From Hypoxylon rubiginosum (Eukaryota > Ascomycota > Sordariomycetes > Xylariales > Hypoxylaceae), in assembly GCA_902806565.1 (NCBI GenBank), contig CADCXA010000031.1, forward strand, positions 434,001-498,000: a stretch of 64,000 nt of DNA, given 5' to 3'. Positions 32,987 to 43,158 of the stretch are shown in pieces (positions within the stretch are counted from its first letter, which is position 1; each line of letters opens with the position of its first letter). The position numbers and the translations under genes are program-made. Below the pieces are notes generated by a model. The model saw nothing but the letters and a program-made list of their open reading frames with translations. It did not search any database and had not been told where the DNA came from.

Positions 32987-35248
32987 ATGGCAGATCAAAC
33001 TAGTTCAGAAGCCGAAATCATCCAAAGGTTTCCCATTGGAAACTTGGCTAGCTTTTTTGAAGATCTCATAACCGTGGCCGAGGTCCACGGATTAAGCTAC
33101 CAAGAAGACATCTCCTTATTCACCAGTCAAGGCAAGTACCTCGACTTCGTTATGGTGTATTATTCTAATTGTCGTCTAGGTCAACATCTAATCACCCACG
33201 CGCTGTTCCAAGAGCTGCAGTTCTTGAATGCGTCCCGCCATCTCCGTTCCACCCTTGGAAATAAGTCTCTCTCTGACGATTTGATCAACGTACTAGCCAT
33301 CATCGAAAGTGATCATTTCAGAGTAAGCTGTGTAGAACCCGTTTTAAAGGCAGTTGTCCAGGAGAAACCCGACGATGAAATTTGGGCAAAGGTCCGCCAT
33401 GCCGTCGCTGAACTTGCGATCCTCCCCTGGCAGGCTACATCTTCCCTGGAGCGAGCGTCCGAGCCAGCTAATTTCCCCAGCGGCGATCAACAACATGTCC
33501 AGCGCGTGGAGGATATCCTGACAAACCAGATCTGCCCCATGTACATCGGACTCAACCGCTTCCACGAGTTGCATTTCGGGGACGTCGCAGGCCTTCAGAT
33601 CGCATCCGAAGCCGTCTTTGCGAGATGCAGGGAAGGCGACAACCCAATCTTCGCGGGTGGTTGGGTAGGGTTTCCAGCACAGGCCAATGCCAAGAAGATG
33701 AGCCTTGATTCCAACGTCAAGATGGACGTGAAGAAAGACGTTCTAACGTGGTACCGAAATCTCGTTCAGCATCTATCACTGTTGTCGCAAGAGTACAACC
33801 CTACTGGAACCGCAGCACGAACGCTCATAGTCAACCCTCTCGCAGCCACCGGAAAACAGCGAAAGCTGGACTTCGGCATTGCGGCCAGTGAGGATGCTGG
33901 GGGGGTATCCCAGATCCTGGTACCAGGCAAGCTCAAGCAGAACAGCCATGACGACGTCCGCAAGACATGGTACAGCATTGGAAGATATGCACGAGAAGTC
34001 CTGTACTCTCAGCACACCCGTCGATTTGTCCTCGCTTTCACTCTCGCTGGTCCTCTAATGAGGATATGGCAGTTTGATCGCTTGGGATGTATCGCTTCCG
34101 ACGAATTCAACGTCAACCAAGACGGGCTCCGGTTCGTCGCATCCATACTCGGCTTCTTCCAGATGGACGAAAAACAGTTAGGATTCGATCCGACCATAAT
34201 GCGTGCCGCAGATGGCAATCAATACATCGATTTCGAACGAAACGGTACCCGCGAACGTCTTATCATCGATCGATCCATGAAGCGCCCATTTGACATCGCC
34301 GGTCGTGGAACCACTTGTTGGCAGGCCCATAGCGAAGCAGATCCGCACCACCCACTTGTTATCAAGGACTCCTGGCAAAAGGCAGAGTGCGATGAGGGCA
34401 AACTACTGCAAGAAGCAACCGACAAGGGTGTAGTGAACGTGGCACGCTTATATCACCATTATACCGTTAAAGTATCCGGAGCTGCCGACGATGTACAGCA
34501 AAACGTTAGGAAGAACTTAGACGTGACCATGGCGGAAGACTTTCGCTCGTCGACCCAACATCCAGCTAAGGAAACAAACCGTGTCCACCGACGTATCATT
34601 CTTAGCGACCAAGGACTGCCCATCTTCTGCGCGAGCTCTCGTGTAGCCTTGCTAGACGCGCTCGACGCGTGCATGGACGGACATAGATCGCTTTTGATCA
34701 AGACCGGACTTCTTCATCGCGACATATCTGTAAACAACATCGTGATTAACGAAAAGGCAACTGATCCTTCTCTACGAGCCTTCCTAATAGATCTCGACCT
34801 TGCCGCCAGATGGGAGCTGGAGGGACGCAGGGACAAGGTTGGAACGAGGCCATTCATGGCCATAGGCCTGCTGCGCGGGGAGCCGAACCGCGTCAACCAC
34901 GACCTGGAGTCGTTCTTCTGGGTGCTGTTCTGGCTGTGCGTCCACTACGACGGCCCGGGCAACTGCGTCGGCCAGACCCGCTACACCCGCTGGAAGTCCG
35001 CGCGCGATCTGGACCTCGCGACCCGGAAGCTGGGCACCATCGCCGACGACGCGTTCTTCGAGACGCTCGCGCGGCGGTACTTCACCCCGTACTTCCGGCC
35101 TCTGGTCCCCTGGGTGTGCCTGCTGAAGGCGGCGGTGTTCCCGAACAGCAGACCCCGCGAGACCGAGGCCGACTTGGGCCTGTACGCTCGCATGCAGAGT
35201 ATTCTGCGCGCGGCGCAGAACGATCCCTTTGTGCGAGCAAGCTACTAG
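32987..35248 (+). CDS. FunK1-type fungal protein kinase, 753 residues
   Basis: A single exon. The C-terminal half carries the diverged kinase domain typical of the fungus-specific FunK1 family (PF17667). Candidate Lys is in VIKDSW near 457, the catalytic loop is HRDISVNN near 577-584, the metal-binding segment is LIDLDLAA near 600 (DLD in place of DFG), then GTRPFMA and HDLESFFWVLFWLCVHYDGP. The N-terminal ~270 residues are helical and less conserved, with the LTWYRNLVQHLSLL block usual in this family. All key residues are present, so activity is plausible. Family knowledge: FunK1 kinases expanded in mushrooms and in some ascomycetes, and substrates are unknown. There is no signal peptide or membrane segment. 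The final ~150 residues are encoded by strikingly GC-rich DNA compared with the rest. Confidence 0.9.
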   Translation: MADQTSSEAEIIQRFPIGNLASFFEDLITVAEVHGLSYQEDISLFTSQGKYLDFVMVYYSNCRLGQHLITHALFQELQFLNASRHLRSTLGNKSLSDDLINVLAIIESDHFRVSCVEPVLKAVVQEKPDDEIWAKVRHAVAELAILPWQATSSLERASEPANFPSGDQQHVQRVEDILTNQICPMYIGLNRFHELHFGDVAGLQIASEAVFARCREGDNPIFAGGWVGFPAQANAKKMSLDSNVKMDVKKDVLTWYRNLVQHLSLLSQEYNPTGTAARTLIVNPLAATGKQRKLDFGIAASEDAGGVSQILVPGKLKQNSHDDVRKTWYSIGRYAREVLYSQHTRRFVLAFTLAGPLMRIWQFDRLGCIASDEFNVNQDGLRFVASILGFFQMDEKQLGFDPTIMRAADGNQYIDFERNGTRERLIIDRSMKRPFDIAGRGTTCWQAHSEADPHHPLVIKDSWQKAECDEGKLLQEATDKGVVNVARLYHHYTVKVSGAADDVQQNVRKNLDVTMAEDFRSSTQHPAKETNRVHRRIILSDQGLPIFCASSRVALLDALDACMDGHRSLLIKTGLLHRDISVNNIVINEKATDPSLRAFLIDLDLAARWELEGRRDKVGTRPFMAIGLLRGEPNRVNHDLESFFWVLFWLCVHYDGPGNCVGQTRYTRWKSARDLDLATRKLGTIADDAFFETLARRYFTPYFRPLVPWVCLLKAAVFPNSRPRETEADLGLYARMQSILRAAQNDPFVRASY

Positions 35249-36206
35249 AGGGAGGGACGGAGGTCTTGTTTACATACATACCTCTTGGATGACTCGTTCT
35301 TTGGCGGTGTCTCCGTACCTATTCGACCAGTTTCCCTTTGGCAACGCAAGTTGAAGCTCTACCCGTTCGACTAGCTTCCCTTTGGCAACACAAATTGAAT
35401 CTTTACCCGTTCGACCAGTTTGGCAACGCGTGTTGATTCTACCTGTTCAACTAGTTTCCTTTCGGCAGCACAAGTGGGTTCTCTACCCATTCGACTAGTT
35501 TCCCTTTAGCAACGCAAGTTGAACCTTCACCTATTCGACTGGTTTCCTTTTGATAATGACAATCGATTCTCTACCTATTCGACTAGTTTCCCTTTGGCAA
35601 CACAAGTTGAATTTCTACCTAGTTCAAAGCTTTTCCCTCATGCATTTGGGAGGAATGAACTACTGCTATCCGAAAGTCGATTTCGTTTGAACCCAAACTC
35701 TACTCAAAGACCAGCCTCTTAGGGTCGGATCATACGAAACCTTCGAATTGTTTGAAATGTGTATTAATGGAAAGATATCATCGAGATGTCTATTAATGGA
35801 GAGATATCATCGAAAGACGCTGAAGCCCGGCCTCGAAAGACGCTGAAGCTCGGCCTCGAAAGACGATGATTCGAATGATAATGATGCGAATGATGATGAT
35901 GATGCGAAAGAGAGAGAAGAGGACGAGTAATGAAATCAGCCACCGCTGCCTTTGGGCATGTGAGCATTCTTGTAATTAATAATAGACGAGCTACGGCTGT
36001 CTGTGTAAATTGCGTACCAAAATACCAGAATAGGAGGTCAATTGCCTTCTACACGAGCTTTCAAGGGTCATCATGCCAGTGCCTTAGCCCTGCAATTGTA
36101 CCTTGTATCCCGGGTACTGCCCCTCGCCCGATAAGATAAGGTATACCACTTCTTTATGTACCATGACCGTTCGATTGTACCTAAACTTCTAACATCTTGA
36201 GCTGCA
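35249..36206. other. Intergenic region with three tandem arrays
   Basis: Besides the 44-bp minisatellite it holds two copies of ATTAATGGRRAGATATCATCG near 35763-35813 and two and a half copies of a 23-bp unit starting AAAGACGCTGAAGC at 35813-35870. A GAATGATGATGATG run follows to about 35910. No gene seen. Confidence 0.7.
35317..35616. repeat. Minisatellite, 44-bp unit x7
   Basis: Seven tandem units starting at 35317, 35361, 35405, 35441, 35485, 35529 and 35573. Six are 44 bp and the third is 36 bp. The consensus begins ACCTATTCGACTAGTTTCCC and continues with a TTTGGCAACRCAAGTTGAAT-like half. Copies differ by several substitutions, so the array is old. It starts 68 bp after the FunK1 stop codon and may be in its 3' UTR. 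The unit is not a multiple of three and shows no coding frame. Confidence 0.92.
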
Positions 36207-37544
36207 ATGTTTGGTTCGATTCTGTCTAATAATCTCAGAGCACGATCGACACACACCTTCGCTACGTTATCTTCGCCTTGTCTGTATTTCGTTTCACCAA
36301 GGCTGGTCTCCAGCCTCACTATTGCGACTTGGAGAAACAGAAAGCTTGAAGAACCAAAGCGAACACGGAGCTTCAAGACTTACTGCACTAAGCTGCAAAC
36401 AGAGCCGCAACGACGTAGCTTCAGCTCATCTTGCATCATGGCGGCGCCTCCCGCGAATCTGACAGAAGCGGTGGTGGCTGCGATGAAGACGCTGTGAGTA
36501 TCTCCTATGGACTGCATTTCCATTGTTTTACTGTGTCTCATCTTTGACTGACCTAACTTGTAGCTTTCCGGAGGAACTAGCAGACAGTGCATGGGATAAT
36601 ACAGGACGTAAGAGACAAGTAGCCATTCAGACTATATCACAAACTATGAGACTGACGAAGGAATAGTACTTCTGGGACAAGCCCCGTTGTCCTCGCCAGA
36701 ACCCAAAAATGAGACCGGCGGCACGGTTCTTCTCACCAACGACTTGACGTCCGCGGTAGTCGACGAGGCACTACAAGAAGGAGCCAAGATGATTATTTGC
36801 TACCGTACGAGAATCACTTACTTTTCTCCTAAACTAGCTAAGCGATACTAACACCACACAGACCCCGTCATCTTCCGACCTCTAAAGTCCCTAACCACCA
36901 AAGACCCCATGCAGACGCTCCTCCTGCGCCTCGCCGCCGAGCGCATCTCCGTCTACTGCCCGCACACGGCCATGGACGCGGCGAGCGGCGGGCTCAACGA
37001 CTGGCTCTGCGACATCCTGCTCGGCGGCGAGCGCCAGCTGGAATTGAAACGCACGGTCGCGCAGCCCATCACCCGCCCCCTGCCCGAGGGCCACCAGGGC
37101 GCGGGGTACGGCCGCGCCGTCGAGCTCTCGCGGCCCGTATCCCTGCAGAGCCTGCTGAAGCGGTTGTCCGCCGGCCTCGGTAACCAGCAGTACATGATGG
37201 TGGCGCTGCCGGCGGCGGCGTCAGGTGATCTCACCGAGACGCGGGAGACCATCACCAAGGTGGCCGTGTGCGCGGGGTCGGGCGCCGACGTGCTCAAGGA
37301 TACCGACGCGCAGGTGCTGGTGACGGGCGAGATGGCGCACCACTACGCGCTGCGGCACACGCAGCTGGGGCAGGCCGTCGTCGCCGTGCTTCATAGTAAT
37401 TCGGAGCGCAGGTACCTGGAGGCTAGACTGAAACCTATGCTGGAGGTCGAGCTCGAGACCACGGCGTACGGGAACACGCGCGTGCTCGTGAGTAAGGCGG
37501 ACCACGACCCGTTTGAGATCGTCGATGTTAGGGACCTGGCTTAG
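36207..37544 (+). CDS. NIF3 family protein (NGG1-interacting factor 3-like), 383 residues
   Basis: Four exons: 36207-36493, 36564-36607, 36667-36804 and 36862-37544. All joins keep frame and the second exon is only 44 nt. Conserved NIF3 motifs appear across the joins: FPEELADSAWDNTGLLLGQ, MIICYHPVIFRPLKSL, YCPHTAMDAASGGLNDWL and the C-terminal LHSNSERRYLE. These supply the His, Asp and Glu metal ligands. The first Met gives an N-terminal extension of 77 residues rich in Arg and Ser that ends RRSFSSS, like a mitochondrial presequence with its cleavage site. An internal ATG at 36438 would give a 306-residue form without it. Family knowledge: NIF3 proteins are conserved, metal-binding and often mitochondrial, with uncertain chemistry (annotated as GTP cyclohydrolase type 2-like). 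Dual localisation by alternative starts is inference. Confidence 0.92.
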
Positions 37545-37705
37545 AGTTTTCCGTGATGTTAGGTAGGTAGCTCCAATGGTAATCTTTTTTACCATTCGTC
37601 GCCGTTTTTTATTATACCAAACCGGTGAAAAAATAAGTCGGGGATATCTAGCATGTTTGTTGTTGTCGTTGTCGTTGTTGTTGGGTATAGATCCATGCCC
37701 GGCTA

Positions 37706-38741
37706 CTACGACTCCCTCTCATCATTTCCTTCTCGCCAATTACCCCCTTTCCCCGGCTCCCCCCTCACAGCCGCGTCGCCGTCTTCTACGCACGCATCCA
37801 CGTCCGCCCCGCCGAGCCCCTGCTCCTTCCAGACCAGCAGGAGCCTCCGCGGCATCTTCCACGCCTGCCTCGCGTCCTCGAGCCGCCCCTCGGCGACGAG
37901 CGCCCGTATCTTTTCCGGTGCGTCCAGGACCTCGACGGCCAGCCGTTTCGTCCTCGCCCTCCTCTTCCGCGCCGCCTCCGCGTCCTCGCCGGCGGCGGCG
38001 GCGGCGGCGTCGGCGTCGGGGGGACGCGGGATCGACTTCCGCAGCGAGTCGCGTATCGCCGAGGCCTGCGAGTATATCTGGGCGATGGCCGGGTCCAGCG
38101 TGGAGGCCATGGGGTTCAGGGGGTCCATGTTCGTGCGCATCTTTTGCAATCTGTCAGCATCGTGGATTTTTATGTGTATCCAGACTCGTCACAACAAGTC
38201 GCATATATAGAAGGAGAGAGAGAAAAAAACCAACCTTCCGTATCGTCTCCGTAGCCGCGATCAGCTTGCTGTAGTTGTCGTAGACCAGCGCCTTCTTCTC
38301 GGCGTCCAGCGCCCGCGTCTCGCCCAGCACCCGCGTGTACAGCCGCAGCAGCTCCTCCATGCCGCTGTCGGCCAGCGCCCGGCTCACGAATCCTTCGGCG
38401 TCGAACCCTTCCTTGTCCATCTCGCTCGAAGGCACCTCCGAGTAGTGCTGCTCGTTGTTGTTGCTGCTGCTCTCCCCGAACGGGTCCGTCACTTCGACTT
38501 GCGGCGGTGTTGACGTTGTGGCGGATTGCTTCTTCAGGTTGTAGTACTCGCGTAGGGCCGCGCGGTTGCGGCGGGTAGGAGGGGGGTTGGCATTGGAGGC
38601 GTTGCTGCTGTTGGGGTTCGGCGAGCCGATGGGCGATCGTGAGGTATCGAGGCTGGGGCGCGTGGACGAGGTCGGTGTCGTGCCGCCGTGCTGCGAATCC
38701 ATGCGCCGCGGCGGGTCGCGAGGAGAGGCGATTGTAGACAT
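37706..38741 (-). CDS. VPS51: Vps51 subunit of the GARP/EARP tethering complex, 313 residues
   Basis: Exons are 38741-38235 and 38140-37706 on the minus strand. The 94-bp intron has a GTTGGT donor. Its in-frame acceptor is CAAAAG, because the nearer ACAG lies only a few bases after the CTGAC branch site. The join restores TIRKMRTNMDPLNPMASTL, the signature of the family. The N-terminal ~70 residues are Pro/Ser/Asn-rich and disordered, then RRNRAALREYYNLKK and the conserved DAEGFVSRALADSGMEELLR block precede a coiled coil. Family knowledge: Vps51 with Vps52, Vps53 and Vps54 tethers endosome-derived vesicles to the Golgi. Fungal proteins are short like this one. The 3' exon is GC-rich and encodes an Ala-rich stretch. 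Confidence 0.9.
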
Positions 38742-39233
38742 TTTATTTGCTCTCTGGAAATATAGAGTCCTTCCTGCTCTGGGTGTCTAGTCGGGTATTG
38801 GACCAGCTCGTCTGCATGTATTATTTAGGTTGAAGTGATGAGTCGTTTGAAGTTTACAGATTACAGATCACAGGTTATAGGGGAGCATTAGTGAGGCTTT
38901 AGTGCATTAGCTGTCGATCTCCCGCCTATCGTAGCGCGTAAAGCCACTGTGGCGGGAGCTATGGTACCCACAAGCTGCTGAAACTCGTCCGAACTAGCGA
39001 GCCGGACCGAGATGCTACGAACTCAATGCTGAACTTAAGTCTTAGCTGAACCTTAGGCACGGTTCACATCGTCCAATGTCTCGTGCAATCCAAAGTATCG
39101 GTTGCCTGATTGAATTACATACTCTACAATAATATGAGGCGTATAAACTAGGATGTCAATACTGCGCGGGACTGAATTCTACGGAAAATGAAAGTTGGCA
39201 TGTGAAGCAGCTTACCACACGACGTCATTCACG
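38742..39233. other. Divergent promoter region of VPS51 and RMI1
   Basis: A shared 490-bp upstream region with no open frame of note. It contains several short direct repeats and no clear TATA box. Confidence 0.5.
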
Positions 39234-39998
39234 ATGAGTACGAATATACCGATACAAGTCCGCGGCAGCCTGCAGAGTCAGGGCTTCCCGGCGCCCTTGT
39301 TAGCATGGATACAAAGCGCCTTGCCAAATCGGAACCCACTACCTCCCCTGCCGGCCTTGATAGCTACAGTCAAAACTCGCCTACTAGCAGCCGACCTCAC
39401 AACCCCGGCCATCTTCGAGCAGCCGGCACCATCGTTCCCGCCTAACCTGCATAACCCAGAGGTCAAGGAGACCAAGTTGGCCAGGGACGTCATGGTGCAG
39501 GTTCTGGACATCGAGAACATATCCAGGAGCAAGTGGGAGCAGGTCGAAGATCTCGAGGCCATCGCGCGCGGCGAGCAGACCCGGGGCCGCGAGATCATCC
39601 GGCTCAACGAGAACGCCGACGACGACGACGACGGCAACGAGCGGGCCACGCCAGCCGCCACGGGCCGGCCCAGCGCAAACGCCAACGCCGCGGCGTCGTC
39701 CAAGAACGCGACGCACCGCCTGCTGCTGCAGGACTGCCGCGGACAGACGCTGCACGGGCTGGAGCTCAAGCGCGTCGAGCGGGTCGGCGTCGGCACGCTG
39801 AGCATCGGCGAGAAGGTCCTGCTGAAGAAGGGCGCGGCGGTGGCCCGCGGCGTCGTGCTGCTCGAGCCCGCGACCTGCGTCGTGCTCGGCGGCAAGGTCG
39901 AGGCCTGGCACCGGGCGTGGGTGGAGGGGCGGCTGGCGCGGCTGAAGGAGGCCGCGGGCTCTGCGGGTTCGGGCGCTGATGCTGAGGCCCGTGGGTGA
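39234..39998 (+). CDS. RMI1: RMI1-like RecQ-mediated genome instability protein, 254 residues
   Basis: A single exon from the first ATG in frame at 39234. The N-terminal helical part (SLQSQGFPAPLLAWIQSALP, then IATVKTRLLAADLTT) is followed by PNLHNPEVKETKLARDVMVQ and VLDIENISRSKWEQVE, the DUF1767/OB-fold entrance of RMI1. The OB fold is interrupted by an acidic, low-complexity insert (NADDDDDGNE, then Ala/Asn-rich) at about 134-160. It resumes with HRLLLQDCRGQTLHGLELKR and GEKVLLKKGAAVARGVVLLE. Family knowledge: Rmi1 stabilises topoisomerase III and RecQ helicase (Sgs1) in dissolving double Holliday junctions in the nucleus. The fungal protein is short, with one OB fold. The second half is very GC-rich. 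Confidence 0.9.
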   Translation: MSTNIPIQVRGSLQSQGFPAPLLAWIQSALPNRNPLPPLPALIATVKTRLLAADLTTPAIFEQPAPSFPPNLHNPEVKETKLARDVMVQVLDIENISRSKWEQVEDLEAIARGEQTRGREIIRLNENADDDDDGNERATPAATGRPSANANAAASSKNATHRLLLQDCRGQTLHGLELKRVERVGVGTLSIGEKVLLKKGAAVARGVVLLEPATCVVLGGKVEAWHRAWVEGRLARLKEAAGSAGSGADAEARG

Positions 39999-40454
39999 GG
40001 TGTTGGTTGGTGATTTTGTGAATTACATTGGAGTGCCGTTAGAAACTTGTTAGAAACACATACAGTGCAAGTACAAATTTTGACGACTGAAAATACCCAT
40101 AAATACCTACCAACTACGGTATTCTATACATCTGTGAATAAAATATGGTTGTACTCTATGATTCAAGAACTGCATAACAACATTTCCTCATGGCCAACTA
40201 TATCTCAAAAATTACGTTTTCTTGTACTGGTCCACGTTGCAGAAAGTTGATATCCCGACTGGCCGGGTCCTCGGATCCCGGGCTGATAGGGAACCAATAG
40301 TGGCTACGAGCGCCCCTGTAACCCCTGAAATTCGGTTCCGGGAGTCCGTCCCTTTAGTGGACCCAACCCGCATTCAAATTAAAGTTTCCCTTAACCAAAC
40401 AACTTCACTTCCAATTTAACAACTACTCATCGCGATGTCTAATGTACGAAGACC
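39999..40454. other. Intergenic region, no gene seen
   Basis: AT-rich 3' flank of RMI1 followed by the promoter of the glycosidase-like gene, with nothing distinctive. Confidence 0.5.
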
Positions 40455-43158
40455 ATGTCTTTAAGACGACTCCCGGGACTATTGAGATTACCTCTTATTA
40501 GTCCCCTCCTTCGACGAACTTCAAATAGTCGCGATATACATGATGACGACCGTGCTTTACTTGAAGATGACGCGCTCAGCATTCCTCTTGAGAGCTATGA
40601 GTCAGCTACCGATTCGGCATCTGGACAGCTCGGGATTGCCTCCATAAAACGCCGGTATAGCGGTTCGAGATGGAATAGGACATGCCAGCTTGCCATTTTC
40701 ATTACAATATTTGCAGGATTGATATTGGCCATTTTGCTACCACGTCCACGCTCATCAAGCCATGTTAAGAAGGGCGGCTTATTACCCTGCGGCAATTCAA
40801 GATACTCAATTAACGATGTAAGCATACGCCACACCGGGGAACAGTCAGTTTCTAATAGTACCAGCACACGTGTTACCGTGACACTTTCCTCTGCCCGGTC
40901 GTTAATAAGAAGCGTACCTTGCCATGCGGTAACGGTTGTTACCTTCCTCAAGAATACTCGTAAGATACATAGCTTTCGACACATTTTATAGATGCCCTCA
41001 CTAACTTTACGAAGCTGTAAGGATGAGAAACTGGTCGAAATTCAAGACCCCGGCCAGGCCGTGAAACTGCCCTCAGGAGATTCGGACGCATGTCAACCCG
41101 ATTATCTTCACTTAAGCGATCCTCCATACGAAAATTACTTCACATCCGATTGCAGCGGTGCAAGTCAAGTCGTCGTAACTACTCCCCTAGCCGACAGCGA
41201 CCTTAAGATTATTAGTCCTAGACTTCTTGTAAGACTCTTGCTCTCACTTCTATTCATTGTTACAACACGGCTATGAGACTGATACATCCTAGATTGCCTG
41301 GCCTGCCGGAAACAGCGGGATTGTGGCTTATTTCTCGCCTGAAAATGGCGTTAACGGGTCCCTAAGCCTATCACTTGTGAACATTGCTAGCACAAACCGC
41401 ACGTTGAATCCTCTTATCAGTGGCGTAAGTGGCGTCCTGTCACTCAACTCCTCCGCGATACTCGATCTGGCCATTTTGGGAAGCATTAGAACAATCCGAG
41501 AATTTGTTGAGGGGCCAAGTACTCTTTCACCCAAAATTCAAGATGCAGTCAAGGTCCGTCAATTACCTGACGGCGGTGTCCAGCTCAACCGTGTATGGCT
41601 TGACGGGACGACGGAGACCTTCCTAACGGCACACAGCTCTGGTAGGGAGTCGATATCTATTCGTAATGGTCAGCCTCATTTTACAGCTGGAGCTTACGTC
41701 TTCAATGCTTGGCACAACTATCCTCCACTTGATCAACTACGGACGATGGATCTCATTAACCCTTCTTCACAATCTCTCGTCTCACAAAATCAAGACGAGG
41801 TAGAGTCTCTTGCCTTTCTCTCCTACAATTCGAAAATTATTGCTGGTGCTTGGAGGTTTCTCACATACTTCGGACGCGACAGTCTGATTTCTCTTCTGCT
41901 GCTGCTGCCTATCCTTGGCGAGGGTGATGGGGGAGCAATCGAGGCGATTCTCGGTGCGGCTATTGAACGAATCAACTCCGAGGATGGCAGCGTTTGCCAC
42001 GAAGAAACCATTGGCGATTACGCAACATACTTGAATGAACAACAAGGGATTGAAAGCTCAGACCCCCAATGCGATTATAAGATGATCGATACCGATTTCT
42101 TTCTTCCGATCGCTCTCAATGAGTATCTCGTCAACTCGGCCGTCGGACGTAGCCGCCAGGAGATATTTCTTGCCAGGAAAGCGTCTTTCTTAAGCGCGAA
42201 CCGCGGAATTGCTTACAGGGACCTTGTTTTAGCTACCGCGGAAAAGATTATGAAACTCACTGCCGACTTTGAACAATCTCCCGTGCAGGGTAATCTCATT
42301 CGCCTCAATGGGGGTCAGATAGTAGGACAGTGGCGTGACAGCCCTAATGGTCTAGGCGGAGGTCACATACCTTTTGATGTGAACGCTGCTTTGGCCCCTG
42401 CCGCTCTTAGGGCTGTCGCGTCCTTGTCAGACGGTGGCGTCTTCTCGTCGCATCCCAACTGGGATGCGACTGCAAGCAAACGTGCTACCTTCTGGGAAGA
42501 CAACACACTGCATTTCTTTCAGGTTAATATCACAGCAGAAGGAGCCAGAGACCTAGTTGAGAAATACGTCGACCTGACGGGCTTTCCGGGGAAGGTCGAC
42601 ACGAGTGATTTGGAGTCGCCAGTCGTGTTTCACGGTCTAGCCCTTAATGGCAAAGGCGATCAACCAATCGTGAAGGTTATGAACACTGACGACTGCTTTC
42701 GGCTCTTCTTCCTAAACAGTACCAACCAAGCCCAGCTCTCGTCATTTCTTTCCCAGGTCGCCGATAACATCTTACGCCCTTTCCCTCTAGGTCTATCCAC
42801 CCCTGTTGGATTAGTAGTGGCAAACCCGGCGTACGGGGATGGTACTGTAGATTTGAAGAAATTTACCGAAAGTGCGTACCATGGTACGGTAGTCTGGAGT
42901 TGGCAACTGGCAATGATGGCCGCCGGATTGGAGAGACAGCTAGATCGATGCAAGTACGAGCAGCTCGCGTACTGCGCTAACGCCCCTTTGCGTAAGCGCG
43001 TTCTCAAAGCGTACAACCACCTATGGGACCTTATTGGGGCCAATCGTGAGCATCTCAGCAGTGAGGTTTGGAGTTGGATCTATAAAGATGGCGATCTTCA
43101 GTACACGCCTCTGGGTGCCTTACCACCCCCGGAAGGGCAGAGTCCAGTCGGTTCGTAA
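40455..43158 (+). CDS. Membrane-anchored six-hairpin glycosidase-like protein (debranching-enzyme C-domain type), about 821 residues
   Basis: Preferred exons are 40455-40817, 40992-41228 and 41293-43158. The second intron (64 bp, GTAAGA..CCTAG) is firm. The first is less sure: the same acceptor at 40991 could pair with GTAACG at 40929, also in frame, giving a longer protein. Residues 75-97 or so form one membrane segment (LAIFITIFAGLILAILLP) after a short cytosolic head, so this is a type II membrane protein with the enzyme outside or in the lumen. The catalytic part contains WRFLTYFGRDSLISLLLLLP, resembling the GRD motif of amylo-1,6-glucosidase domains. It also has SVCHEETIGDYATYL, YKMIDTDFFLPIALNEYL, GGGHIPFDVNAALAPAALRA and YHGTVVWSWQLAMMAAGLER, typical of an (alpha/alpha)6 barrel. 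Several N-glycosylation sequons are present. Substrate unknown; fungal homologues are often labelled glycogen debranching enzyme. Confidence 0.8.

Noticed and set aside
39278..39979. Long open frames in other phases over RMI1
   Set aside because: They result from high GC content. Only the plus frame starting at 39234 carries RMI1 motifs.
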